A DNA stretch of 64,000 nucleotides from NCBI RefSeq assembly GCF_009923995.1, contig NZ_RFSK01000009.1, forward strand, positions 1-64,000, given 5' to 3'. A program made the position numbers and the translations under genes. The notes beneath the pieces were generated by a model, which saw only the letters and a program-made list of their open reading frames with translations, searched no databases and was not told the origin of the DNA. The stretch comes from Janthinobacterium sp. (GTDB lineage: Bacteria > Pseudomonadota > Gammaproteobacteria > Burkholderiales > Burkholderiaceae_D). Shown here piece after piece: positions 37,627 through 46,740 of the stretch. Within the stretch, counting starts at the first letter, position 1. Every line of letters starts with the position of its first letter.

Positions 37627-39102
37627 CTAGCGCGCCGCCCCAGCCGCGCCGGCAAATTCCTCGCGCAGCAGCGGATACAGGCGCCGGTAGCGTGCCAGGC
37701 GCTCGTCCAGCACGGTGCCGGCCCGTGGCGCGACGGTTTCCTGCACGGCCGGACGCGTGCACACCTGCGCGGGCGGCAGGCCCGTCACCGCCATCTGCGC
37801 CAGGCGCGCCGCGCCCAGGGTGCCGCCGGCCACGCCGTGGTCGTGGCGCAGCACGTGCAAGCCCGAGGCATCCGCGCACAGCTGCGCCCAGAAGCGGCTG
37901 CGCGAGCCGCCGCCGACGAACGACGCTTCCTGCAGCCGCGTGCCGGCGCTGCGCAGGGCCGCATTGCCGTCGGCCATGGCAAAGGCGACGCCCTCCATCA
38001 CGCTGTAGGCCAGCTCCGCGCGCCCGTGCTCCGTCGAAAGGCCGAAGAACACGCCGCGCGCCGTGGCGTCGTTGTGCGGCGTGCGCTCGCCGCTCAAATA
38101 CGGCAAAAAGATGGGCGCCGTGCGCGCCTCGACGCCTTCGGCCAGCGCCACGAGGGCGCCGATGTCGGGCGACTGCGTCAGCTGCGCCACCCAGGCGAGG
38201 CTGGACGCGGCGCTGAGGATCACGCTCATCTGGTGCCAGCGCCCGGGCAGGCAATGGCAGAACGCGTGCACGCCCTGGCCCGGATTGGGCGCAAAGCCGT
38301 CGCTGCCCGCGAACAGCACGCCGGACGTGCCCAGCGACAGCAGGCCGGCGCCCGGCTCCACCACGCCCAGACCCACGGCGGCGGCCGCGTTGTCGCCCGC
38401 GCCGCCGGCCAGCAGCACCGCGTGCGCGATGCCCCATTCCCGGCACAGGGCCGGGCGTACCTGCGCGGCGGCGGCGCTGCCCTCCACCAGGCGCGGCATG
38501 TGCTCGCGCGTGAGGCCGGTGGCCGCCAGCATGCGTTCGGACCAGTCGCGCCTGGCCACGTCCAGCCACAGGGTGCCGGAAGCGTCGGACATGTCGGAGA
38601 CATGCTCGCCCGTCAGGCGCAGGGCCACGTAATCCTTGGGCAGCAGCACCTTGGCCGTGGCGCGGAACAGCGACGGTTCATGTTTTTTCAGCCACAGCAG
38701 CTTGGGCGCCGTGAAGCCCGGCATGGCCTGGTTGCCCGTGATGGCGCGCGACGCGGGTTCCAGCGCCTCGAGTTCCGCGCATTCGGCCGCCGCGCGCGTA
38801 TCGTTCCACAGGATGGCCGGGCGCAGCACGCGCTGCTGCGCGTCGAGCAGGGTGGCGCCATGCATCTGGCCCGACAACGCGATGCCGCGCAAGCCGGAAA
38901 ACGCCTGCGGCTGGGCGCTGCGCAGCGCCGCGATGACTGCCAGGGTGGCCCGCCACCAGTCTTCGGGGTCCTGCTCCGACCAGCCGGCATGGGGGCTGGC
39001 CACGCGCAGGCTCACGCCGCTGCTGGCGAGGATGGTTTGCGCGTCGTCCGTCAGGATGGCCTTGACTTCCGACGTGCCGATATCGATACCGAGATAAGTC
39101 AC
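37627..39102 (-). CDS. xylB: Xylulokinase-like FGGY carbohydrate kinase
   Basis: Phosphorylates D-xylulose or a related ketose with ATP. The 491-residue product has the two-domain FGGY architecture: MTYLGIDIGTSEVKAILTDD at the N-terminus, LSGQMHGATLLD near residue 77-87, and the catalytic Asp237 in AGGAGDNAAAA. A GTG start at 39102 (Shine-Dalgarno GGGGAAG) fits the XylB N-terminus; no in-frame ATG does. No xylose isomerase or transporter lies nearby, so substrate assignment rests on sequence resemblance alone. Confidence 0.9.
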   Translation of the reverse strand: MTYLGIDIGTSEVKAILTDDAQTILASSGVSLRVASPHAGWSEQDPEDWWRATLAVIAALRSAQPQAFSGLRGIALSGQMHGATLLDAQQRVLRPAILWNDTRAAAECAELEALEPASRAITGNQAMPGFTAPKLLWLKKHEPSLFRATAKVLLPKDYVALRLTGEHVSDMSDASGTLWLDVARRDWSERMLAATGLTREHMPRLVEGSAAAAQVRPALCREWGIAHAVLLAGGAGDNAAAAVGLGVVEPGAGLLSLGTSGVLFAGSDGFAPNPGQGVHAFCHCLPGRWHQMSVILSAASSLAWVAQLTQSPDIGALVALAEGVEARTAPIFLPYLSGERTPHNDATARGVFFGLSTEHGRAELAYSVMEGVAFAMADGNAALRSAGTRLQEASFVGGGSRSRFWAQLCADASGLHVLRHDHGVAGGTLGAARLAQMAVTGLPPAQVCTRPAVQETVAPRAGTVLDERLARYRRLYPLLREEFAGAAGAAR

Positions 39103-39236
39103 GCTGCTTCCCCGCAAAAAGGTGGCCGCACAGGCTGGCGCGGCGGACAGCCTGCATGGTAATCGGCGCGCGCCGGGCCGGGCGCGCATTTCTCCATACT
39201 TTTCCCGGTTTTCACGATACGCGCCAGCCAGCGCCT

Positions 39237-39770
39237 TCAGCCATGCTGGCGGAAGTCGCGCCGGTAGACATTTGTCTCCTTGCCGTCCGGCAGCCGGCGC
39301 GTGAAGCGCTCGAAGCGCAGGCCCAGCTTGTTGAGCAGCTTGATCGAGGCCTGGTTCTGCTGCGAGGTGATGCCGTACAGGGTGCGCAGGCGCAGCCCGT
39401 GCTGCGCATGCTGCACGATGGCGGCGGCCGCCTCGTAGGCATAGCCCTGGCCCCAGTGGGCGGGACGCAGGGCATAGCCGATATCGGGGCCGGGCAGGCT
39501 GTCGCGGCGCACCAGGCCGCCCATGCCCACGGGCGCGCCGTCGCTGCGGCGCTCGATGATGTACAGGGAATAGCCATGCTCGCGGAACTGCGCCATGGGG
39601 CCCGTTTCCAGCGCCGCGCGGGCCGCCTCCACGGTGTGCAGATTGCGCTGGCCGATGTTGACGATCCACGACGGGTCGTTGACCAGTTCCAGGTAGAAGG
39701 CCGCGTCGTCGGGCGTGACGGTGCGCAGGCGCAGGCGCGGCGTCTCGCAGATGGTGACGGCGGCGCTCAT
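39237..39770 (-). CDS. GNAT acetyltransferase, RimJ/RimL type
   Basis: A 177-residue acetyltransferase. The N-terminal ETPRLRLRTVTPDDAAFYLE and the acetyl-CoA loop region RPAHWGQGYAYEAAAAIVQH match RimJ/RimL-like enzymes that acetylate protein N-termini or small amines. The ATG at 39770 overlaps the stop of the next GNAT gene by 4 bases (ATGA), so the two are translationally coupled. Two different acetyltransferases in one operon suggest related or combined activity, but no substrate is evident. Confidence 0.9.
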   Translation of the reverse strand: MSAAVTICETPRLRLRTVTPDDAAFYLELVNDPSWIVNIGQRNLHTVEAARAALETGPMAQFREHGYSLYIIERRSDGAPVGMGGLVRRDSLPGPDIGYALRPAHWGQGYAYEAAAAIVQHAQHGLRLRTLYGITSQQNQASIKLLNKLGLRFERFTRRLPDGKETNVYRRDFRQHG

Positions 39771-40285
39771 GCGGGCCACTGCATCGGATCGCTGAGCAGC
39801 TGGTACATCACGTAGGCGTCCACATAGCCCAGCTGCGCGTGGCGGTAGGCCAGCGGCAGGGTAGCGACCACGCTGAAACCGAGCTTCTTCCACAGGGTGA
39901 CGGCGGCCAGGTTGGTGCTGACGACGAAGTTGAACTGCATCGCCAGGAAGCCCGCACGGCGCGCCTCCTCCATGCAGTGCACGCCCAGCATGCGGCCCAC
40001 GCCCACGCCCTGCGCGGCGGGATCGACCATGAACGAGGCATTGGCCACGTGCGATCCATGGCCAGGCTGGTTCGCCACCAGCTTGTACATGCCCAGCAGG
40101 CGCTCCGCGCCCATCGTGGCGACAAAGCTCTGCACGCCGGGGCCGAACCAGTAGGCGCGGCAGTCTTCGCGCGTGGCGTCGGCAGGGAAGGTGTAGGTGT
40201 CGCCGGCGGCGACCAGCGTATGGAAGATCGGCCACATGGCGTCAAAGTCGGATTCCCGCGCGGGGCGGATGTCAATTTCTTTCAA
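39767..40285 (-). CDS. GNAT family N-acetyltransferase
   Basis: A 172-residue acetyltransferase beginning MKEIDIRPARESDFDAMWPI. The acetyl-CoA loop lies in VDPAAQGVGVGRMLGVHCME (about 87-106), followed by the usual NFVVSTNLAAVTLWKKLGF. It resembles L-amino-acid/phosphinothricin-type GNATs in layout. It is the first gene of a two-gene GNAT operon with the RimJ/RimL-type gene downstream (4-base overlap). Confidence 0.9.
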   Translation of the reverse strand: MKEIDIRPARESDFDAMWPIFHTLVAAGDTYTFPADATREDCRAYWFGPGVQSFVATMGAERLLGMYKLVANQPGHGSHVANASFMVDPAAQGVGVGRMLGVHCMEEARRAGFLAMQFNFVVSTNLAAVTLWKKLGFSVVATLPLAYRHAQLGYVDAYVMYQLLSDPMQWPA

Positions 40286-40371
40286 GGTAAAGCTCCGGCA
40301 AACAAGTTACGCTGATTGTCAGTGATTTGGACAGGGCCGTCCAGCCGCGCACGCGCGCCGGCGCGGCGGCG

Positions 40372-41646
40372 TCAACGCCCCAGGCGGAAATCCACGCTGC
40401 CGGGGCGGCCCGGCAGGTGCAGGCGCGATTGCGCGCGCGGCGCCTCGCTGACGATCTTCCCGCGCCGCAGCACCAGGCGCCGCGCCGCGCGCAGGCGCAG
40501 CGCTTCCACGGTGCTGCCGCAATCGAGGAGCAGCAGGTCCGCATGGCAGCCGGGCGCGATGCCGTAGCCGTCCAGGCCCAGGATGCGCGCCGGCGTCTCG
40601 GTGACGGCCAGGAAGCAGTCGTGCATGGCTTGCTGGCCCGTCATCTGCGCCACGTGCAGTCCCATGTGCGCCACTTCCAGCATGTCGCCCGAACCCAGGC
40701 TGTACCACGGGTCCATCACGCAGTCGTGGCCAAAGGCGACGGGGATGCCGGCGGCCAGCATCTCGGGCACGCGCGTCATGCCGCGCCGCTTCGGATACGT
40801 GTCGTGGCGCCCCTGCAGGGTGATGTTGATGAGCGGATTGGCAATGGCCGCCACGCCCGCCTCGCGGATCAGGGGCAGCAGCTTGCTCACATAATAATTG
40901 TCCATCGAATGCATGGAGGTCAGGTGCGATCCCGTCACCCTGCCCTGCATGCCGAGGCGCTGCGCGTGAAACGCCAGGGTTTCGATGTGGCGCGACAGCG
41001 GGTCGTCCGATTCGTCGCAATGCATGTCCACCATCAGGCCCCGCTCGCAGGCGAATTCGCACAGCAGGCGCACGGATTCCGCGCCATCGGCCATGGTGCG
41101 CTCGAAGTGCGGGATGCCGCCCACCACGTCGACGCCCATGACGATCGCGCGCTGCAGATTGTCGAAGGCGCCGGGACTGCGCAGGATGCCGTCCTGGGGA
41201 AAGGCCACCAGTTGCAGGTCGAGGTAGGGCGCCACCTGGCGTTTCACGTCGAGCAGCGCTTCGACGGCCAGCAGGCGCGGGTCGCAGATATCCACGTGCG
41301 AGCGGATGGCCAGCAAGCCGCGCGCCACGGCCCAGTCGCAATACTGCAGGGCGCGCTCGATCAGCGCCTGCTGCGTCAGCTGCGGCTTCAGCTCGCCCCA
41401 CAGGGCGATGCCTTCGAGCAAGGTACCGGAGGCATTCACGCGCGGCAAGCCGTAGCTGAGCGTGGCATCCATGTGGAAGTGCGCGTCGACGAACGGCGGC
41501 GTGACGAGGTCGCCGTCCGCATCGATCTCCTGCGCGCCCGTCACGGGCAAGGCGGGGCCGACGGCAGCGATGCGCCCGCCGGCGATGGCGATATCGATGG
41601 CGCGGCGGCCGTCGGGCAGGCTGGCATTGCGGATGACCAGGTCCAT
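40372..41646 (-). CDS. codA: Cytosine deaminase-like amidohydrolase
   Basis: A 424-residue metal-dependent hydrolase of the CodA group, which deaminates cytosine (some relatives act on isoguanine or triazine derivatives). The N-terminal metal motif DAHFHMD gives His56 and His58; later metal and catalytic motifs are HCDESDDP (about 207-214) and GHDCVMDPWYSLGSGDML, where E. coli CodA has GHDDVFDPW. Shine-Dalgarno GGAG precedes the ATG at 41646. No cytosine permease is adjacent, so deamination of cytosine is inferred from homology only. Confidence 0.87.
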   Translation of the reverse strand: MDLVIRNASLPDGRRAIDIAIAGGRIAAVGPALPVTGAQEIDADGDLVTPPFVDAHFHMDATLSYGLPRVNASGTLLEGIALWGELKPQLTQQALIERALQYCDWAVARGLLAIRSHVDICDPRLLAVEALLDVKRQVAPYLDLQLVAFPQDGILRSPGAFDNLQRAIVMGVDVVGGIPHFERTMADGAESVRLLCEFACERGLMVDMHCDESDDPLSRHIETLAFHAQRLGMQGRVTGSHLTSMHSMDNYYVSKLLPLIREAGVAAIANPLINITLQGRHDTYPKRRGMTRVPEMLAAGIPVAFGHDCVMDPWYSLGSGDMLEVAHMGLHVAQMTGQQAMHDCFLAVTETPARILGLDGYGIAPGCHADLLLLDCGSTVEALRLRAARRLVLRRGKIVSEAPRAQSRLHLPGRPGSVDFRLGR

Positions 41647-42030
41647 GAAAACACTCCTAAGTGGTGAATGGTGACCGAACGGACAGGTTCCAGCGGCGAT
41701 TTCCCCGTGCCGCGCCTTTGCTGCAGTGCAAGAATATAGCGACTGGCAATTGCATAGCCATAGAATCGCCATCCATGCCTTGCGCGCGCGCAAACATCGT
41801 GCAGACAGCGGCAGGCTGATGAATACAGCAGCCACAGGGGGCACGCCCTCGAGAAAAATAACTTTCAACCAACTCGAATCACCGCTAGAATATTCATATT
41901 GCGTTGCATCATAATCAGGCTATCATCGGCTATTCAGCGCGCTACCTACTTTACAAAACGCGGCCAACTCTGGTTTTCGGGATTTTGCAGAGCGTTTTGC
42001 CAGCATTTTAATCCGTATAAAGGAGTAAAT
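41647..42030. other. Divergent intergenic region between the deaminase and phasin genes
   Basis: No gene is visible in these 384 bases. A plausible phasin promoter is TTGCGT (41899-41904), 16 bases, TATCAT (41921-41926), which would give a leader of about 98 bases. The phasin ribosome binding site AAGGAG is at 42020-42025. No repeats or strong palindromes were seen. Confidence 0.5.
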
Positions 42031-42903
42031 ATGTTTCCAATTCCTGAACAATTTTCCAGCGCCGCGAAATCGCAACTGGAAAACCAGCTGCAGATTTTCA
42101 GTAGCCTGACCAGCAAGGTCTTTGAAAGCGCCGAAAAAATCATCGCCCTGAACCTGAATGCCGGCAAGGCCGCCCTGTCGCACACGGCGGAAACGGCGCA
42201 GCAACTGCTGGCGACGCAGGACCCGCGCGACTTCCTCAGCTACAGCACCAGCCAGGCCCAGCCCAATATCGAGAGCGTGCTGGCCTACAGCCGCCAGCTG
42301 TTCGGCATCGCCTCGAGCACCCAGGCTGAATTGCTGGCCTCGGCCAAGGCCCGCCTGGAGGCGGCCGCTCCCGCCGCCCCTGCCGCTACCCCGGCCGTCG
42401 CCAAGCCTGCGCTGTCCATCGTCGCGCCAGTGGCCCAGCCGGCTGCCGCGCCGGCGGCACCGCTGCCGCTGGCCGCCACGCTGCCGATCGCCGCCTCGGC
42501 CCCTGCCGCCGTCAAGCCTGCGCCAGCCAAGGCCGAGGAGGCGGCCAAGCCTGCCGCCAAGGCCGCGCCTGCCCCTGCGCCTGCTCCAGCAGCTCCCGCC
42601 CGGGCCGCCGACAAGCCCGCCGCGAAAGCGGTGGAAAGCAAGCCGGCGGCGAAAGCGGAAGCAGCCAAGCCCGCGCCAGCGCCGGCGAAAGCCGCCGCAC
42701 CGGCAGCGGCACCCGCCAAGCCCGCCGCCAAGTCTTTCCCCGCGAGCAAGACGGTGGCCAAACCGGCCAGCACCGCCAGCAAGTCCGTGGCCAAGGCCGC
42801 AGTCAAGCCAGCCGCCGCGCCGGCAGCCAAGCCGGCAGCCAAGGGCACGCCATCGAAACAGCTCGACATGCTGGGCGGCGGCAAGGGCAGCGGCCGCAAG
42901 TAA
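42031..42903 (+). CDS. Phasin family protein with long Ala/Pro/Lys-rich tail
   Basis: Phasins coat polyhydroxyalkanoate granules and control their number and size. Residues 1-110 form the amphipathic helical phasin domain (FPIPEQFSSAAKSQLENQLQ near the start). The remaining about 180 residues are almost pure Ala/Pro/Lys/Val, with repeated KPAAK- and APA-like units resembling histone H1 or PhaF-type tails that bind DNA. It ends KQLDMLGGGKGSGRK. AAGGAG stands 6 bases before the ATG. No PHA synthase gene is in the window. Confidence 0.92.
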   Translation: MFPIPEQFSSAAKSQLENQLQIFSSLTSKVFESAEKIIALNLNAGKAALSHTAETAQQLLATQDPRDFLSYSTSQAQPNIESVLAYSRQLFGIASSTQAELLASAKARLEAAAPAAPAATPAVAKPALSIVAPVAQPAAAPAAPLPLAATLPIAASAPAAVKPAPAKAEEAAKPAAKAAPAPAPAPAAPARAADKPAAKAVESKPAAKAEAAKPAPAPAKAAAPAAAPAKPAAKSFPASKTVAKPASTASKSVAKAAVKPAAAPAAKPAAKGTPSKQLDMLGGGKGSGRK

Positions 42904-42933
42904 GCGCCGCGCCGCACGTCCAGGCAGCAAAAC

Positions 42934-42956
42934 AACGGGCTACGGCCCGTTTTTTG
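42934..42956 (+). terminator. Terminator of the phasin gene
   Basis: Stem ACGGGC / GCCCGT with a 4-base loop is followed by a run of six T residues. Confidence 0.85.
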
Positions 42957-43069
42957 CGTGCCCGTCCGCAGCGCGCTTTCCTGCCTTGTTGTATCCTACG
43001 CGTACTTTCCGTGCGCGTGCCCCTCCTTCCGCCCCGCGACACCCCATTACAAAAAACAAAAAGGTAACC

Positions 43070-44821
43070 ATGAGTTTATCGAGGCTCATCGCCGGCTTCG
43101 TGCGTCAGCATTGGCCGGCGTATGCCGCCGCCGCCGTCATGCTGACGGGCGTGGCAACATTGACCGTCTGGATCCCGCGCCGCGTGGGCGCCATCATCGA
43201 CGCGCTTGCCGCGCACCGCATGACGGCCTCCGAACTGTGGCTGGAGCTGCTGACCCTGCTCGCCGTCGGCGTCGTCATCTACTTCCTGCGCGTGGGCTGG
43301 CGCATCACCCTGTTCAAGGCCGCCTACCAGCTGGGCGTGATGCTGCGCACGCGCTTCTACACGCGCATGTCGCAGCAGGGCGCGTCGTTCTACCAGAACC
43401 AGCGCACGGGCGACCTGATGGCGCTGGCGACGAACGACATCGACGCCATCGAAATGGCCGCCGGCGAAGCCATGCTGGCCGGCTTCGACGGCACATTGAC
43501 CTTGCTGATGGTGCTGGGCATCATGCTGCTGGGCGTGGACTGGCGCCTGGCCTGCATCGCCCTCTTGCCCTTCCCCCTGATGGGACTGGCCTTCTGGCGC
43601 ATCTCCAGCCATATCCACACGGCGTCGACGGACTCCTTAAAACGCTTTGCGGCGCTGAACGACCATGTGCAGGAATCGCTGTCGGGCGTGCGCACCCTGC
43701 GCGCGCTGGGCCTGGAAGAGCGCAGCAGCAAGCAGTTTTCCACCCTGGCCGGCCACGCGGCCAACGCCAGCCTGACGGCGCAGCGCTGGGAAGCGGCGTA
43801 CGAACCGGCCGTCGGCCTGACCCTGACGGCCGCCACGGCGCTGACCCTGGGACTGGGCGGCTACCTCGTGTGGCAGGACCAGCTGACCATCGGCGCGCTG
43901 ACGAGCTTTTCCATGTACCTGGGCCAGCTGATCTGGCCCATGTTCGCCGCCGGCTGGGTACTCTCGCTGATCGAGCGGGGCCGCGCCGCCTGGCAGCGCC
44001 TGCAGCCCATGCTCGACGCGCCCCTGGCCATCGACGACCACGGCACCATCGCCACGCTGACGCCCGGCCCCCTGCAGCTGACGGACATCGGCTTTGCGTA
44101 TGCGGGCCAGACGGCGCCCGCGCTGTCCGGCATCTCGCTGCGCCTGCTGCCGGGCCAGACCCTGGGCCTGGTGGGGCCGACGGGCAGCGGCAAGTCGACC
44201 CTGCTGCGCGTGCTGCTGCGCCAGGTGACGCCGCAATCGGGCACGGCCACGTGGAACGGCCAGCCGCTCGACGCCTACACCCTGCATGCGCTGCGCGCGG
44301 CCATCAGCTGGGTGCCGCAGGAATCGTTCCTGTTTTCCGCCACCATCGCCGACAATATCGCCCTGGCCCGCCCCGGCGCCACGCGCGAGGAAGTGGAACG
44401 GGCGGCGCAGCTGGCCGACATCCATGCGGACATCCTGCAATTCCCCGACGGCTACCAGACGCACGTGGGCGAAAAGGGCATCACCCTGTCCGGCGGCCAG
44501 CGCCAGCGCGTGGCCATCGCCCGGGCCCTGCTGGCCGACAACGGCCTGCTGCTGCTCGACGACGCGCTGTCGGCCGTCGACACGGGCACGGAAACGCGCA
44601 TCCTGCAGCACCTGGAAGAACTGCGCGCGCGCCGCCCCGAGCGCAGCGCCATCATCGCCAGCCACCGCCTGAGCGCCGTCGTGAATGCCGACCTGATCCT
44701 GGTGCTGCGCGATGGCCACGTGACGGAAACGGGCGACCACGAGACCCTGATGCAGCGCGACGGCTGGTACGCCAGCCAGTGGCGCTATCAACAACTGGAG
44801 GCCAGCCTCGATGCCATCTAA
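43070..44821 (+). CDS. ABC exporter subunit 1 (MdlA-like, membrane plus ATPase domains)
   Basis: A 583-residue half-transporter with six membrane helices (about 1-300) and a nucleotide-binding domain. Walker A is GPTGSGKST, the signature is LSGGQRQRV and Walker B is LLLLDDALSAVD, in which Asp replaces the catalytic Glu, as in E. coli MdlA. It overlaps the next ABC gene by 11 bases; the two should form an asymmetric heterodimer. The export substrate is unknown. The start at 43070 lies behind AAAAGG. Confidence 0.92.
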   Translation: MSLSRLIAGFVRQHWPAYAAAAVMLTGVATLTVWIPRRVGAIIDALAAHRMTASELWLELLTLLAVGVVIYFLRVGWRITLFKAAYQLGVMLRTRFYTRMSQQGASFYQNQRTGDLMALATNDIDAIEMAAGEAMLAGFDGTLTLLMVLGIMLLGVDWRLACIALLPFPLMGLAFWRISSHIHTASTDSLKRFAALNDHVQESLSGVRTLRALGLEERSSKQFSTLAGHAANASLTAQRWEAAYEPAVGLTLTAATALTLGLGGYLVWQDQLTIGALTSFSMYLGQLIWPMFAAGWVLSLIERGRAAWQRLQPMLDAPLAIDDHGTIATLTPGPLQLTDIGFAYAGQTAPALSGISLRLLPGQTLGLVGPTGSGKSTLLRVLLRQVTPQSGTATWNGQPLDAYTLHALRAAISWVPQESFLFSATIADNIALARPGATREEVERAAQLADIHADILQFPDGYQTHVGEKGITLSGGQRQRVAIARALLADNGLLLLDDALSAVDTGTETRILQHLEELRARRPERSAIIASHRLSAVVNADLILVLRDGHVTETGDHETLMQRDGWYASQWRYQQLEASLDAI

Positions 44822-46619
44822 GAACGACCAAGCCGCCACCGCCACGCAATCCGTGCGCCGCCAGGCCGTGCAAGCCATCGGCCTGCTGCGCCGCGCCGCC
44901 GCGCCCGACCTGCGCCACCTGTACTGGGCCACGTTCTGGCTGATCATCGCCGCCGGCCTGGAAGTGACGGGGCCGATCCTGGGCAAGGCCCTGATCGACC
45001 AGCACCTGCTGCCGCGCCACCTGGACTGGACGCGCATGTCATTGCTGCTGGGCGGCTGCCTGCTGACGGGCTGGGTCGCGTCCGGCCTGCGCTACCTGCA
45101 GCTGGTGCGCCTGTCCGGCCTGGCCATGCGCTCGGTGCAGCGCCTGCGCGAAACCGTCTACCAGCACGTGCTGCGCCTGCCCATGGCCTTCTTCGACCGC
45201 GCCATCACGGGCCAGCTGGTCAGCCGCGTCACGAACGACACGGAAGCCGTCAAATCGCTGTACGTGCAGGTGCTGTTCGTCATCCTCGACAGCTCCATCG
45301 TCCTCGTCGGCACCATGGCCGCCATGGCCTTCCTCGACTGGCGGCTGATGCTGATCGTGCTGGCCCTGCTGCCGGCCGTGCTGGTCATCGTCTTCCTGTA
45401 CCAGCGCTGGAGCGCGCCGGCCGTCACGCGCGCGCGCGCCCTGCGCAGCGAAATCAACGGGCAGATCGCCGAATCGATCGGCGGCATGAGCGTGCTGCAG
45501 GCGAACAACGCGGAAAAGCGCTTCGGCGCCCGTTTCACGGGCATCAACCAGGACCACTACACGGCGCGCATGCAGGAATTGCGCGCCAACGCCTGGCTGC
45601 TGCGCCCCGCGCTCGACATGCTCAACATCGTGCTGCTGGCCGTCGTCATCTTCAGCTTCGGCCGGCGCGAGATGGGCGCCGTGGAAGTGGGCGTGCTGTA
45701 TGCGTTCATCAGCTACATCGCGCGCGTGATCGAACCATTGATCCAGATCACCATGCAGTTCAGCCAGCTGCAGCAGTCGGTGGTGGCGACGGCCCGCGTC
45801 TCGGCCCTGCTGGACGAAGCGCAGGCGCTGGAACATGCGCAGGGCAGGGAAACACCGGCCCTGCGGCAGGCACAGGCGGGCATCGACGTGCCTGCCGTGG
45901 ATATTTCTCACCTGACCTTCGCCTACGTGGAAAACCAGCCCGTGCTGCACGACCTGTCGCTGACCATTCCCCAGGGCGCCTTCTTCGGCATCGTCGGCCA
46001 CACGGGCAGCGGCAAGTCGACCCTGCTCTCCCTGCTGCTGCGCTTTTATCCCGTCACGCAGGGCCGCATCGCCATCAATGGCGTCGCGCTCGACAGCATC
46101 GACAACGAGCATTTCCGCGCCGACGTGGGCCTGGTGCCGCAAGACCCCTTCCTGCTGGCCGCCTCGGCGCGCGACAACATCGACATGGGCCGCGGCTACA
46201 CGCAGGCGCAGATCGAGACGGCGGCGCGCGCCGCGCATGCGCACGACTTCATCGCCGCGCTGGAACACGGCTACGACACGCCGCTGGGCGAAGGCGGCTC
46301 GCGCCTGTCGTCGGGGCAGAAGCAGCTGATCGCCATTGCCCGCGCGCTGGCCGGCCAGCCGCGCATCCTGCTGCTCGACGAAGCGACGTCGCGCATCGAT
46401 AGCCAGACGGAGCAGATCGTGCAGACGGCGCTCAATGAATTGCGCGGCAAGGTGACCATCATCGCCATCGCGCACCGCCTGTCGACCATCCGCGACGCGG
46501 ACACGATCATCGTGCTCAACCATGGCCGCATCACGGAAGCGGGACCGCACGAGGACCTGATGCAGATCGACGGCGGCCTGTACCAGCGCCTGTACCTGCT
46601 GCAGCAGCTGGCGCAGTAA
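44811..46619 (+). CDS. ABC exporter subunit 2 (MdlB-like, membrane plus ATPase domains)
   Basis: A 602-residue half-transporter, partner of the preceding gene. Six membrane helices precede the ATPase domain, with Walker A GHTGSGKST, signature LSSGQKQLI and Walker B LLLLDEATSRID, which keeps the catalytic Glu. One site of the dimer therefore has complete catalytic residues and the other the degenerate Walker B of subunit 1. The start at 44811 lies inside the last codons of the first gene, indicating translational coupling. Confidence 0.92.
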   Translation: MPSKNDQAATATQSVRRQAVQAIGLLRRAAAPDLRHLYWATFWLIIAAGLEVTGPILGKALIDQHLLPRHLDWTRMSLLLGGCLLTGWVASGLRYLQLVRLSGLAMRSVQRLRETVYQHVLRLPMAFFDRAITGQLVSRVTNDTEAVKSLYVQVLFVILDSSIVLVGTMAAMAFLDWRLMLIVLALLPAVLVIVFLYQRWSAPAVTRARALRSEINGQIAESIGGMSVLQANNAEKRFGARFTGINQDHYTARMQELRANAWLLRPALDMLNIVLLAVVIFSFGRREMGAVEVGVLYAFISYIARVIEPLIQITMQFSQLQQSVVATARVSALLDEAQALEHAQGRETPALRQAQAGIDVPAVDISHLTFAYVENQPVLHDLSLTIPQGAFFGIVGHTGSGKSTLLSLLLRFYPVTQGRIAINGVALDSIDNEHFRADVGLVPQDPFLLAASARDNIDMGRGYTQAQIETAARAAHAHDFIAALEHGYDTPLGEGGSRLSSGQKQLIAIARALAGQPRILLLDEATSRIDSQTEQIVQTALNELRGKVTIIAIAHRLSTIRDADTIIVLNHGRITEAGPHEDLMQIDGGLYQRLYLLQQLAQ

Positions 46620-46740
46620 TGCCGTTTTGTCAATGCCCGTAGTGTGCACTTTCGGAGATTTCTGCAGTGCGCATGATATTTCTTGATTGCAACAGAATAT
46701 AATCTTTGCAGACAAGCAGGGTCATTGCGGGAGCGGGAAG

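Noticed and set aside
34437..38216. A 1259-residue plus-strand open frame opposite the GGDEF/EAL, chemotaxis and kinase genes
   Set aside because: It spans three real minus-strand genes and their intergenic gaps, with Arg/His/Gln-rich composition; it is a compositional artefact.
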